A stretch of DNA of 13,011 bases from JBBSHE01 sp038253325. Lineage in GTDB: Bacteria > Actinomycetota > Actinomycetes > Propionibacteriales > Nocardioidaceae. Each line of letters starts with the position of its first letter. Position 1 is the stretch's first letter. Made by a program: the position numbers and the translations under genes. Positions 1 to 6,867 of the stretch are shown here, piece after piece. A model generated the notes under the pieces. It was not told the DNA's origin, did not search any database, and saw only the letters and a list, made by a program, of their open reading frames with translations. Location: assembly GCA_038253325.1 (NCBI GenBank), contig JBBSHE010000064.1, positions 1-13,011 of the forward strand, written 5' to 3'.

Positions 1-261
1 CCACCAGGCCTGCGCAACCAGCGGGCCGCGATGGATGGCGACCGTCTGCCTGCCGAGCAGCCTCCATCGGCCACGGCGTACCTCCCGCGCGATGTCGTAG
101 CGGGTGACGCCGATCGTCGCCAACTGACGACGTGAGACGACACCGTGCTGCTCGCGAGCGAGGGATTCGGCCGCGAGCACCCCGGAATGCCGACGGACGT
201 ATGCGGTTGCACCGAATGGGTTGCCCGATTGATCGGCTCGACGATCCAACGGCGTCAGCAT
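1..261 (-). CDS. AbiEi-like antitoxin-domain / DUF559-type protein, N-terminal part (runs off left edge)
   Basis: The reverse strand is open from an ATG at 261 to the window edge, 87 codons without a stop, so only the N-terminus is present. Residues about 28-75 read as a small winged-helix-like module: a VVSRRQLATIGVTRYDI segment followed by REVRRGRWRLLGRQTVAIHRGP. This is the pattern at the start of many actinobacterial proteins annotated as type IV toxin-antitoxin AbiEi-family antitoxin domain proteins, often followed by a DUF559/Vsr-like nuclease fold that would lie outside the window. The start is uncertain: no clear ribosome site precedes the ATG, and a GTG at 180, where the conserved part begins, is an alternative. 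No partner toxin gene is visible, so a toxin-antitoxin role is not implied. The family call rests on pattern recognition, not a search. Confidence 0.62.
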   Translation of the reverse strand, partial: MLTPLDRRADQSGNPFGATAYVRRHSGVLAAESLAREQHGVVSRRQLATIGVTRYDIAREVRRGRWRLLGRQTVAIHRGPLVAQAWW

Positions 262-369
262 GGCGACCACGATTGCTGCGGCTCGTCGTGGCCGAACAGG
301 GGCGCAGCAAGATTGTGGACGCTGCGTGCTCGGCCTGTGGACGGGTTGCTCGATGACGCTCGATCCGTA

Positions 370-414
370 CGGCTGGGAGAACGTGACCTACTACCTCGCG
401 AACTCCCAGCCACA
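370..414. repeat. 45-bp hairpin repeat, copy 1
   Basis: Exactly identical over 45 bp to 468-512. It folds as a long hairpin: a 9-bp outer stem (GGCTGGGAG at 371-379 with CTCCCAGCC at 403-411), a symmetrical AA/AA internal loop, a further 5-bp stem (382-386 with 396-400, including one U-G pair), and a 9-nt loop. It lacks a T-tract on either strand, so it is not a classical intrinsic terminator. The exact duplication suggests a dispersed palindromic element of the REP type, but no family is recognised. Confidence 0.8.
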
Positions 415-418
415 ACGT

Positions 419-466
419 CGTCGGTCAGCCGCGCAATCGCTGCGTCGGTCAGCCGCGCCATCGCTT
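419..466. repeat. 24-bp tandem duplication between the two hairpins
   Basis: Two adjacent 24-bp units, 419-442 and 443-466, match at 22 of 24 positions (differences at 435/459 and 442/466). The unit begins CGTCGGTCAGCCGCGC. The block fills most of the space between the two hairpin copies, so the segment 370-512 is a compound repeat: hairpin, duplicated spacer, hairpin. Confidence 0.75.
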
Positions 467-467
467 G

Positions 468-512
468 CGGCTGGGAGAACGTGACCTACTACCTCGCGAA
501 CTCCCAGCCACA
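468..512. repeat. 45-bp hairpin repeat, copy 2
   Basis: Identical to 370-414, offset by 98 bp and in the same orientation. Stem arms are at 469-477 and 501-509. It lies 6 bp beyond the GntR stop codon, where a transcript of the minus-strand genes would end, so it may serve as a terminator or 3'-end stabiliser for that operon even though no run of T follows. Perfect identity with copy 1 over a non-coding 45 bp suggests recent duplication or constraint on the structure. Confidence 0.8.
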
Positions 513-517
513 GGCAC

Positions 518-1321
518 TCAGGGGGATGGTGCGACGGAGCGCAACGCACCGGACGCGCCTGCGACCGTCTGCACCGAGATGCGGATCCGGTCCGGGCGGA
601 AGAGGTCGCGCGCATACTCGATCGGCCGCCCTGACGCCGCCCTCGCCGTCCGTTCGATCAGGAGCAGGGCCGAGCCGACCGCGACGTCCAGCACCGCCGC
701 GACGTCCTCGTCGGCGATGAACGGTTCCAGGTACTCGGTCGCCGTTTGCGGTGACTCACCGTACTTGCGGCGTAGTCGCGCGTACAGCGAGCCGGACAAC
801 CGCTGGTCGAGCAGGCCCGGAAACATCTCGGCCGGCAGATACGACCGTTCGAGCGCGACCGGACGCCGTTGCGCGCGGCGTACTCGCACGATCTCGTATG
901 CAGCGGAGCCGTTCTCCACGTCCAGCGCCCGGGCGACGGCCGACGTCGCCGGGACCACGCCGGCGCTCAGTACGCTCGCACTGGCGCGCAGCTGACCGCG
1001 GCGCAACTGTTCGGTGAAACCTGCCAGGCCGGTGATGTCACACTCGATCTTCGGTGCACGCACGAACGTGCCCCCTTGACGTCCAGGGATCCGTTCGAGG
1101 ACGCCGCGAGACTCGAGCGAACCGAGGGCCTGCCGAAGCGTCATCCGGCTCACGCCGAGTGCCAGGGCGAAGTCCGTCTCCTTGGGAAGCTGGTCGCCCG
1201 GAGCCACGACGCCGCTGTCGATCGCACCCATCAGCCACTGTTCGATCTGTTGGTGCGCTGGACCGCCGTCCGGGTTGGACAGGTCGGGCGCAGACCTCAA
1301 CAAGCTGTCCGTCGTCGCCAC
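518..1321 (-). CDS. GntR-family repressor, HutC subfamily (UTRA domain)
   Basis: A 267-aa transcription factor with an N-terminal winged helix-turn-helix of GntR type (about residues 20-85: LPKETDFALALGVSRMTLRQ then a GGTFV wing) and a C-terminal UTRA ligand-binding domain (about 95-245, with the typical YLP, SLYARL and PIEYARD-like elements). HutC-type regulators usually repress nearby catabolic genes until a small molecule binds the UTRA domain. Start: a longer frame reaches a TTG at 1429, but I chose the GTG at 1321 because family homology begins just after it and a perfect hairpin lies at 1343-1365, inside the longer version. No strong ribosome site is seen for either. It is last in the leftward group, 138 bp after the permease stop. 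It probably controls the divergent promoter region at 4025-4141, where a matching operator is found. The inducer is unknown; an amine or amino alcohol is inferred from context. Confidence 0.9.
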   Translation of the reverse strand: MATTDSLLRSAPDLSNPDGGPAHQQIEQWLMGAIDSGVVAPGDQLPKETDFALALGVSRMTLRQALGSLESRGVLERIPGRQGGTFVRAPKIECDITGLAGFTEQLRRGQLRASASVLSAGVVPATSAVARALDVENGSAAYEIVRVRRAQRRPVALERSYLPAEMFPGLLDQRLSGSLYARLRRKYGESPQTATEYLEPFIADEDVAAVLDVAVGSALLLIERTARAASGRPIEYARDLFRPDRIRISVQTVAGASGALRSVAPSP

Positions 1322-1342
1322 CCCGATCCGTTGTGCTGACTT

Positions 1343-1365
1343 CTCGACCGCGGCCGCCGGTCGAG
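1343..1365. promoter_or_regulatory. Perfect inverted repeat between permease and GntR genes
   Basis: CTCGACCG (1343-1350) and CGGTCGAG (1358-1365) are perfect 8-bp inverted arms around a 7-nt GC-only loop. The site is in the 138-bp gap between the permease stop and the chosen GntR start. On the minus-strand transcript it would form a strong hairpin about 95 nt after the permease stop, without a following T-run. It could reduce readthrough into the repressor gene (an I-shaped actinobacterial terminator or attenuator) or be a protein-binding site. It does not match the GTnTAnAC operator pattern. Confidence 0.45.
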
Positions 1366-1459
1366 TGTGCGCTACCTGCCCGCAACAACACCCGGCCCGC
1401 GAGGCGCTGCTGGCGACACTCGCTGGCAACCCTCGCGGCGCCCTTGTTGCCTGCCTGCG

Positions 1460-3058
1460 CTACTGTCCGGCGTCGAACACCTCGACCACGGCCGGATCGA
1501 TCGTGTGCTTCGGTCCGGTGAACCAGTGACGGGCCGAGACGTACCACCAGACCGTGATCGCGATCAACACACCGCCGGTGAGGATGGGGGCGTAGTTGAC
1601 CGCAGTCCAGGTGAAGTCCTTGTTGCCCGGCCAGCCCTGCGGCACGGTCGGGAGGATGAAGTAGACGGAGATCACCGCGATCTCGACCACCGACACCCAA
1701 CACATCCACTTGTATTTTCGACCCAGCGTCCAGGGACCGTTCTGGAATGCGTCGCCCTGACGGAGCCGGAGCCAGATCGGAATGGCGAAGGCGACATACA
1801 GCCCGATGACACCGATCGATACGACGGCGTAGAACGCGGTCGGGGCGCCCGAGGGTGACTTGTAGAGCGCCGGCAGCGTGATCAGCAACGAGACCACGCC
1901 GCCGAGCAGCACCGCATTGACGGGGACGCGGGTCGCGTTCACCTTCCTCCACAATCCAGAACCGGGAATGGCACCGTCGCGACTGAACGCGAAGATCATC
2001 CGCGAGCAGCTGGTCATGCACGCGACCGTGCAGAAGAACTGGCCGGCCGTCGAGATGATGAAGATCGTCGCGGCCCACTTGCTCGCGAGGGCGGACGAAA
2101 TGATCGCCGCCGCTGTTCCAGCCCCGTACGGGTTGACGTTGGGGTCGGCCGAGTCGATGTAGCTCAGCTGAGTGGCAGCGAACAAGAAGCCGAGAAGCAG
2201 GATCCAGCCGCCGATCGCCGAATAGAAGATTGACCGCCAGATTCCCTTCGCCGCGGACAACGCCGCCGAGTCCGTCTCCTCCGACAGGTGGGCGCAGGCG
2301 TCATACCCGGTGATCGTGTACTGCGTCAGCAGGAACCCGAGCGGCAGGACGTACAGCCAGAACGTGGGACCACTGTGCGTGCCGTTTCCGAAACCGCTGT
2401 TGTTGAACCGCTCGGTGAAGACGAAGCTCAGACCCTGGTGGTGGTCGGGAAGGATGACCAGGATCAGGACCACCGCCGCCGCACCGGCGACGTGCCACCA
2501 CACCGAGATGTTGTTGATCCGGGCCAGCAGGTGGCTGCTGAAGACATTCGCCAACGTGGCGAGCAACAAGATCACCACGAACAACGCGAAGGTCTGCTTG
2601 AGGCTGTCGCCGCCGAACTGGTCACCCCAACCCTTCCACAGGTAACCGGTCAAGGTGATGTTGAGAAAGAGCGCGCAACCGTACGCAACGGAAGCGAGGA
2701 TCGCGATCAGGCCGACCAGGTTGAGCCAGCCCGTATAGAAGCCGGACCGCGCGCCGCCGAGCTTGGAGGCCCACCAGTAGATGCCGCCGGACGTCGGGAA
2801 CGCCGAGACCAGCTCCGACATGCAGAAGCCGATGATCAGGATGAACGCCGAGATCAGCGGCCAACCCAGCGAGATCGCGATGGGCCCACCGTTGTTCCAG
2901 GCTTGGCCGAACGTCGTGAAGCAACCGGCGAGGATCGAGATGATCGAGAACGAGATCGCAAAGTTGGAAAAGCCCGACCAGCTGCGGTTCAGCTCTTGCT
3001 TGTAGCCGAGCTCGGCGAGCCTTCGCTCGTCGGCGCTCAGCTCGGTGGTGTCGGCCAT
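1460..3058 (-). CDS. APC-superfamily permease, amino acid/choline transporter (ACT) type
   Basis: A 532-aa polytopic membrane protein with roughly 12 hydrophobic segments, the usual size for the amino acid-polyamine-organocation superfamily. The N-terminus carries the hallmark of the ACT branch (relatives of yeast Uga4/Hnm1 and many actinobacterial permeases): LAELGYKQELNRSWSGFSNF, then an FAISFSIISILAG-like first helix, and FPTSGGIYWWASKL later. These permeases import GABA, choline, ethanolamine, polyamines or amino acids by ion coupling. The ATG at 3058 is well supported by GGAGGG (3064-3069) 5 nt upstream. It lies 45 bp after the kinase stop on the same strand, so the two are probably cotranscribed. 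Context suggests it brings in the amine that the divergent genes break down. The exact substrate cannot be read from the sequence. Confidence 0.93.
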   Translation of the reverse strand: MADTTELSADERRLAELGYKQELNRSWSGFSNFAISFSIISILAGCFTTFGQAWNNGGPIAISLGWPLISAFILIIGFCMSELVSAFPTSGGIYWWASKLGGARSGFYTGWLNLVGLIAILASVAYGCALFLNITLTGYLWKGWGDQFGGDSLKQTFALFVVILLLATLANVFSSHLLARINNISVWWHVAGAAAVVLILVILPDHHQGLSFVFTERFNNSGFGNGTHSGPTFWLYVLPLGFLLTQYTITGYDACAHLSEETDSAALSAAKGIWRSIFYSAIGGWILLLGFLFAATQLSYIDSADPNVNPYGAGTAAAIISSALASKWAATIFIISTAGQFFCTVACMTSCSRMIFAFSRDGAIPGSGLWRKVNATRVPVNAVLLGGVVSLLITLPALYKSPSGAPTAFYAVVSIGVIGLYVAFAIPIWLRLRQGDAFQNGPWTLGRKYKWMCWVSVVEIAVISVYFILPTVPQGWPGNKDFTWTAVNYAPILTGGVLIAITVWWYVSARHWFTGPKHTIDPAVVEVFDAGQ

Positions 3059-3103
3059 GTCTGCCCTCCGGTGATGGTGGTGGTTAAGCGAACCCTGGGC
3101 GAG

Positions 3104-4024
3104 CTAACCGGCTGCCGCCGTGGCTAGCAGTCGGTCGAAGTCGGGACCGTCGAACTCGTCGACCGCGCGGTCGTACTTTTCGAGGCCCCAGCTCCAGAAG
3201 TCGAAGTCGAGTTGGCTGGTGGCGTCCTGGATGGATGCCCACAGCGTCCAGCCGTACTTCGACATCAGGCCGAGCAGCCGAGCGCGGGCGACCTTGCTCA
3301 CGCAATCTGGCCCGAAGTAGTAGCCGACGAGCTCGGTCAGGTGCTCGAGCGACAGGTTCGCCTCGCTCCAGACGTTGCCGAGCTCGAAACATGGGTCGTT
3401 GTTGCCCGCGTACTCGAAGTCGATGATCCACAACCGCGCGCCGTCGTCGACGAAGTTCGCGGCAAGCAGGTCGTTGTTGCACGGAACCGTTTCCGCGCCC
3501 TGGGCCGACAGGGCGCGGCGGATCAGGCTGACCTGCGGAACGAATTCGAGGTAGCGCGCGGGTAGCCGGAAGCCCCGGCGCTGCACCGTTCGCAGGTATG
3601 CATCCTGGACGGCAAACATATCGAAGTCGGACACGAAGGGCGGGCCACCGTGCAGCGTCCGGCAGACATTGGCGACGCGGGACAGCATGTCCGAGTCGCG
3701 GAGGTCCCCGGAGGCGAGCGTCGTGCCGTCGATGTACTCGACGACCAGCAGGTGCGCGTCGGGTATGTACTCGACGACCCTCGGAGACGAGCCGGCAGCG
3801 GCAGCCGCGCACGAGTTCGCGTACTCGGCGTCGCGGTCGATCGCCAACTGGTCGCCGCCGTCACGGGAGATGCGGACGACCACGTCGTGCTCAGCGGTGG
3901 TCACCCTCAGGTTGCGGTTCGTCAAACCGCCCTCGAGTTCGCGAACCTCGCGTTCGGTCCCGCGCAGCACGGTGACCCGGTCGAGCAAGGAGTCGAGGTC
4001 GGTGGGTAGCGTGGCGGCAGCCAT
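3104..4024 (-). CDS. Choline/ethanolamine-kinase-like phosphotransferase
   Basis: A 306-aa protein of the choline kinase/aminoglycoside phosphotransferase fold. It has an N-lobe with GGLTNRNLRV (nucleotide-loop region), the catalytic-loop segment CNNDLLAANF (C182-F191; predicted base D185, metal ligand N190) and IIDFEYAGNNDP with the magnesium-binding D202. The FEYAG stretch is typical of choline/ethanolamine kinases (LicA type) rather than of antibiotic kinases. One oddity: the residue before N184, usually His in this motif, is Asn (N183). The ATG at 4024 has an excellent ribosome site (GGAGGAGG, within 4031-4039). It is first gene of the leftward group and diverges from the ligase gene across 117 bp. 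The family would phosphorylate a small amino alcohol with ATP. Whether it acts on the pathway substrate, an intermediate, or something else is unknown. Confidence 0.85.
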   Translation of the reverse strand: MAAATLPTDLDSLLDRVTVLRGTEREVRELEGGLTNRNLRVTTAEHDVVVRISRDGGDQLAIDRDAEYANSCAAAAAGSSPRVVEYIPDAHLLVVEYIDGTTLASGDLRDSDMLSRVANVCRTLHGGPPFVSDFDMFAVQDAYLRTVQRRGFRLPARYLEFVPQVSLIRRALSAQGAETVPCNNDLLAANFVDDGARLWIIDFEYAGNNDPCFELGNVWSEANLSLEHLTELVGYYFGPDCVSKVARARLLGLMSKYGWTLWASIQDATSQLDFDFWSWGLEKYDRAVDEFDGPDFDRLLATAAAG

Positions 4025-4072
4025 CCCACCACCTCCTCCACTCCCTGGTGTCGGCCCGATCCCCGGATGCTA

Positions 4073-4088
4073 GTGCCAGTCCGGGCAC
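4073..4088. promoter_or_regulatory. Imperfect dyad GTGCC-N6-GGCAC
   Basis: Five-base inverted arms (4073-4077 and 4084-4088) separated by 6 bp, ending 3 bp before the candidate GntR operator. It could be a second regulator site or part of an extended operator, or chance. No matching regulator family is recognised. Confidence 0.25.
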
Positions 4089-4090
4089 CA

Positions 4091-4100
4091 GGTCTAGACT
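4091..4100. promoter_or_regulatory. Candidate GntR/HutC-type operator (GTCTAGAC)
   Basis: GTCTAGAC (4092-4099) is a perfect 8-bp palindrome, flanked as GGTCTAGACT. It fits the GTnTAnAC consensus of HutC-subfamily GntR regulators and shares the core of the Streptomyces DasR site (TGGTCTAGACCA). Its place in the shared promoter region of a module that encodes its own HutC-type regulator makes it the best operator candidate in the window. I found no second copy before the GntR gene or in the other intergenic gaps. Confidence 0.62.
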
Positions 4101-4141
4101 CATTCAAATCTCACGGCGGCCCCGAGCAGAAGCGAGAACTG

Positions 4142-5506
4142 ATGACCCAGCAGCGCTTTCCCGTCTCCGTGAATGACCTTCGTCGGCTGGTAGGAAGCGG
4201 TGAGGTCGACACCGTGCTGGTCGCGTTCACCGACATGCAGGGCCGTCTCCAGGGCAAGCGCATGCACGCGCCGTACTTCGTCGAAACTGTTCTGGAGCAC
4301 GGCACCGAGGGCTGCAATTATCTGCTCGCCGTCGACGTGGACATGAACACCGTCGACGGCTACGCGATCAGCTCTTGGGCGACCGGGTACGGCGACATGG
4401 AATTCGTCCTCGACCTGTCGACGATGCGGTTCGCTGGTTGGCTACCGGCAACGGTCATCGTGCAGTGCGACCTGGCCTGGCTCGACGACGCACACACGCC
4501 AGTCGTACAGTCACCCCGCCAGATCCTGAGGGGCCAGGCCGAGCGGGCCGCGAGCCTCGACCTCCAGGCATTCGCGGGCACCGAGCTCGAGTTCATGGTC
4601 TACGACGACACGTACGAGGAGGCGTGGAACAAGAGCTACCGGACCCTCGTCCCGGCGAACCAGTACAACGTCGACTACTCGATCCTCGGAACCAGCAGGG
4701 TCGAACCGTTGCTCCGCGACATCCGCAACCAGATGTACGCGGCCGGGTTGGTCGTCGAGTCGGCCAAGGGCGAGTGCAACCTCGGCCAGCACGAGATCGC
4801 CTTTCGGTACGCCGACGTCCTCACCACCGCCGACCAACACGTCGTCTACAAGAACGGCGCCAAGGAAATCGCGGCGCAGCACGGCAAGTCGCTCACCTTC
4901 ATGGCGAAGTTCGACGAGCGCGAGGGAAATTCCTGTCACGTCCACATGAGCGTGCGGGGCACCGACGGCACAATCGTCTTCGACCGGGGCGACGGCCCGA
5001 CGAAGTCGTTCGAGCAGTTCGTCGCCGGCGTGCAAGCGACGCTGGCAGAGCTCACGTTGTTCTACGCGCCGAACGTCAACTCGTACAAGCGCTATCAGCC
5101 CGGCTCGTTCGCTCCGACCGCGATCGCCTGGGGCCGCGACAACCGCACCTGCTCGCTGCGGGTGGTCGGTCACGGCGCCGGCCTGCGCGTCGAGAACCGC
5201 TTGCCCGGCGGTGACATGAACCCGTACCTCGGCTTGGCCGCGATGCTGGCCGGTGGACTGCACGGGATCGAGAACGAGCTCCGGCTGGAGGCTCCGTTCG
5301 AGGGCAACGCGTACGAGTCCGACAAGCCGCACGTGCCGAGCACCCTGCGAGCGGCCCGGGACGCGTTCGCCTCCTCAGAGCTCGCCCGGACGACGTTCGG
5401 CTCCGAGGTGGTCGACCACTATGTCAACGCCGCCAACGTCGAGCTGGCCGCGTTCAACGCCGCCGTCACCGACTGGGAGCGCGTCAGGGGCTTCGAGAGA
5501 CTGTGA
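4142..5506 (+). CDS. Glutamine-synthetase-like gamma-glutamyl-amine ligase (GlnA4/PuuA type)
   Basis: A 454-aa protein of the glutamine synthetase fold, predicted to join glutamate to an amine using ATP. Catalytic-site elements are present: metal ligands E148/E150 in GTELEF, the GECNLGQHEI segment (E211, E218), H266 and H268 in SCHVHMS, R317 in NSYKRYQPG, R335/R340 in NRTCSLR and E351 in RVENRLPGG followed by NPYL. The N-terminal FTDMQGRLQGKR replaces the ammonium-site loop of true GlnA, and the adenylylation-tyrosine motif (NLYELP) is missing. Both point to a catabolic ligase such as PuuA, IpuC or S. coelicolor GlnA4 (gamma-glutamylethanolamide synthetase). The ATG at 4142 is chosen because homology begins there; an in-frame ATG at 4067 would lie inside the promoter region. 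The TGA overlaps the next gene's GTG, so translation is probably coupled. The substrate is inferred, with ethanolamine or a similar amino alcohol favoured. Confidence 0.9.
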   Translation: MTQQRFPVSVNDLRRLVGSGEVDTVLVAFTDMQGRLQGKRMHAPYFVETVLEHGTEGCNYLLAVDVDMNTVDGYAISSWATGYGDMEFVLDLSTMRFAGWLPATVIVQCDLAWLDDAHTPVVQSPRQILRGQAERAASLDLQAFAGTELEFMVYDDTYEEAWNKSYRTLVPANQYNVDYSILGTSRVEPLLRDIRNQMYAAGLVVESAKGECNLGQHEIAFRYADVLTTADQHVVYKNGAKEIAAQHGKSLTFMAKFDEREGNSCHVHMSVRGTDGTIVFDRGDGPTKSFEQFVAGVQATLAELTLFYAPNVNSYKRYQPGSFAPTAIAWGRDNRTCSLRVVGHGAGLRVENRLPGGDMNPYLGLAAMLAGGLHGIENELRLEAPFEGNAYESDKPHVPSTLRAARDAFASSELARTTFGSEVVDHYVNAANVELAAFNAAVTDWERVRGFERL

Positions 5507-6867
5507 GCACCCACGACGTCATCGACCCCGCCACCGAGGAACTGGTCACCACCGTCGAGCTGGCGACCGTCGAGGACACCGACACTTCGATCCGGGCGGC
5601 CCGTGCGGCCTTCGACAGCTGGCGAAGGGTCGCGCCCGCAGACCGTGGTCGGCTGCTAGGCAGGTTCGCTGACGCCGTCGACGGCGCCGTCGAGGAGCTC
5701 GCCCGGCTCGAGGTTCGTAACGCCGGCCACACGATCGCCAATGCTCGTTGGGAAGCAGGCAACGTACGCGATGTGCTGAGCTACTACGCAGCGGCGCCCG
5801 AGCGGCTGTGCGGCCGGCAGATCCCGGTCGCCGGCGGACTCGACGTGACGTTCAAGGAGCCGCTCGGCGTGGTCGGCGTGATCGTCCCCTGGAACTTTCC
5901 GATGCCGATCGCGGGATGGGGTTTCGCTCCTGCGCTCGCGGCCGGGAACACCGTTGTCCTCAAGCCCGCCCAGCTCACACCCCTGACAGCCGTCAGGCTC
6001 GGTGAGCTCGCCCTTGACGCGGGCATGCCCGAGGGTGTGTTCACGGTCATCGCGGGGTCGGGGTCCGTTGTCGGCGAGCGGTTCGTGTCCCACCCGGCCG
6101 TCCGCAAGATCTGCTTCACCGGCTCGACTGCGGTCGGCAAACGCATCCTGGCCGGTGCCGCGGACAACGTGAAACGGGTGACGTTGGAGCTCGGAGGGAA
6201 GAGCGCGAACGTCGTCTTCGCCGACGCGGATCTCGAACGAGCGGCCGCAACCGCACCGTATGGCGTCTTCGACAACGCGGGCCAGGACTGCTGTGCGCGA
6301 AGCCGGATCCTGGTCGAGTCCTCGGCGTACGACCGTTTCCTCGAGCTGCTCGAGCCCGCCGTCCTCGGTGTCAAGGTCAAGCCACCGGGTGATGAGGAAG
6401 CGGAGATGGGCCCGCTGATCCGCGCCCCGCAGCGGGAGGCCGTCCGGTCGTACGTCGAGGGCGACGGTGTCGACGTCGCCTTCCGCGGTGAGGCGCCGAC
6501 CGGGCCGGGTTACTGGTATCCCCCAACCGTCGTGCTTCCGAACAGCGACCAGGACCGGATATGGCGGGAGGAGGTCTTCGGGCCGGTCGTCGCCGTCCTG
6601 CCGTTCAAGGACGAGGCGGACGCCATCTGGATGGCCAACGACACCGAGTACGGCCTCTCGGGATCCATCTGGACGGGCGACCTCGGCCGCGCGCTGCGCG
6701 TCTCCCGCGCCATCGACAGCGGAAACCTGAGTGTGAACTCGCATGCCTCGGTGCGGTACTCGACACCGTTCGGCGGGTTCAAGCAGTCCGGGATCGGTCG
6801 CGAGCTCGGCCCGGACGCGCTCGACCCGTTCACCGAGCTGAAGAACGTCTTCATTGCGGACAGCTGA
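5503..6867 (+). CDS. NAD(P)-dependent aldehyde dehydrogenase, probably for a gamma-glutamyl-amino aldehyde
   Basis: A 454-aa aldehyde dehydrogenase, slightly short for the family (about 480-500). Complete active-site signatures are visible: PWNFP (oxyanion N131), FTGST cofactor loop, ELGGKS with general base E229, GQDC with nucleophile C263, EVFGPV, and a C-terminal PFGGFKQSG. It resembles the betaine-aldehyde/gamma-glutamyl-gamma-aminobutyraldehyde (PuuC) group. It would oxidise the gamma-glutamyl aldehyde made by the SDR downstream to the acid. The GTG start at 5503 overlaps the ligase stop by 4 nt (GTGA), so the two are translationally coupled. The stop codon lies inside a 20-bp tandem duplication. 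Nothing looks broken. Family is certain; substrate is inferred from neighbours. Confidence 0.93.
   Translation: MSTHDVIDPATEELVTTVELATVEDTDTSIRAARAAFDSWRRVAPADRGRLLGRFADAVDGAVEELARLEVRNAGHTIANARWEAGNVRDVLSYYAAAPERLCGRQIPVAGGLDVTFKEPLGVVGVIVPWNFPMPIAGWGFAPALAAGNTVVLKPAQLTPLTAVRLGELALDAGMPEGVFTVIAGSGSVVGERFVSHPAVRKICFTGSTAVGKRILAGAADNVKRVTLELGGKSANVVFADADLERAAATAPYGVFDNAGQDCCARSRILVESSAYDRFLELLEPAVLGVKVKPPGDEEAEMGPLIRAPQREAVRSYVEGDGVDVAFRGEAPTGPGYWYPPTVVLPNSDQDRIWREEVFGPVVAVLPFKDEADAIWMANDTEYGLSGSIWTGDLGRALRVSRAIDSGNLSVNSHASVRYSTPFGGFKQSGIGRELGPDALDPFTELKNVFIADS

Larger units (their letters stand above)
262..517. other. Non-coding stretch with hairpin repeats
   Basis: About 256 bp between the start of the AbiEi-like gene and the stop codon of the GntR gene. 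No reading frame here has a recognisable product or ribosome site. The short plus-strand ORFs simply translate the repeats listed separately. The left half (262-369) shows nothing recognisable. The right half is almost entirely repeat: hairpin copy, 24-bp tandem duplication, hairpin copy. Confidence 0.6.
4025..4141. promoter_or_regulatory. Divergent promoter region of the amine-catabolic module
   Basis: This 117-bp gap separates the kinase (left) and ligase (right) start codons and must hold both promoters. Rightward, TAGACT (4095-4100) is a plausible -10 that overlaps the GTCTAGAC palindrome; I see no good -35. Leftward, TAGCAT (minus strand, 4072-4067) is a plausible -10, with TAGACC (4096-4091) 18 bp upstream matching four of six -35 consensus bases. 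Both would place the palindrome where a bound repressor blocks RNA polymerase. The promoter calls are inference from short motifs only. Confidence 0.5.

Noticed and set aside
370..512. CRISPR array
   Set aside because: Only two repeats, with a spacer that is itself a tandem duplication, and no cas genes. The repeats are better explained as hairpin elements.
260..720. Short plus-strand ORFs that encode a repeated GWENVTYYLANSQPQ peptide
   Set aside because: The peptide repeat is only the translation of the 45-bp hairpin element, read in different frames relative to neighbouring sequence. No ribosome site or protein family supports coding, and the ORFs run into the antisense strand of the GntR gene.
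518..1429. Longer GntR protein starting with TTG at 1429
   Set aside because: The extra 36 residues are cysteine- and alanine-rich without family likeness and would include the hairpin at 1343-1365.
3104..4024. Aminoglycoside resistance phosphotransferase
   Set aside because: The FEYAGNND segment and the neighbouring permease and amine-catabolic genes fit a choline/ethanolamine kinase better; there is no resistance-gene context.
4142..5506. Housekeeping glutamine synthetase (glnA)
   Set aside because: The adenylylation-site motif and the ammonium-site loop are missing, and the gene is translationally coupled to catabolic genes rather than nitrogen-assimilation genes.
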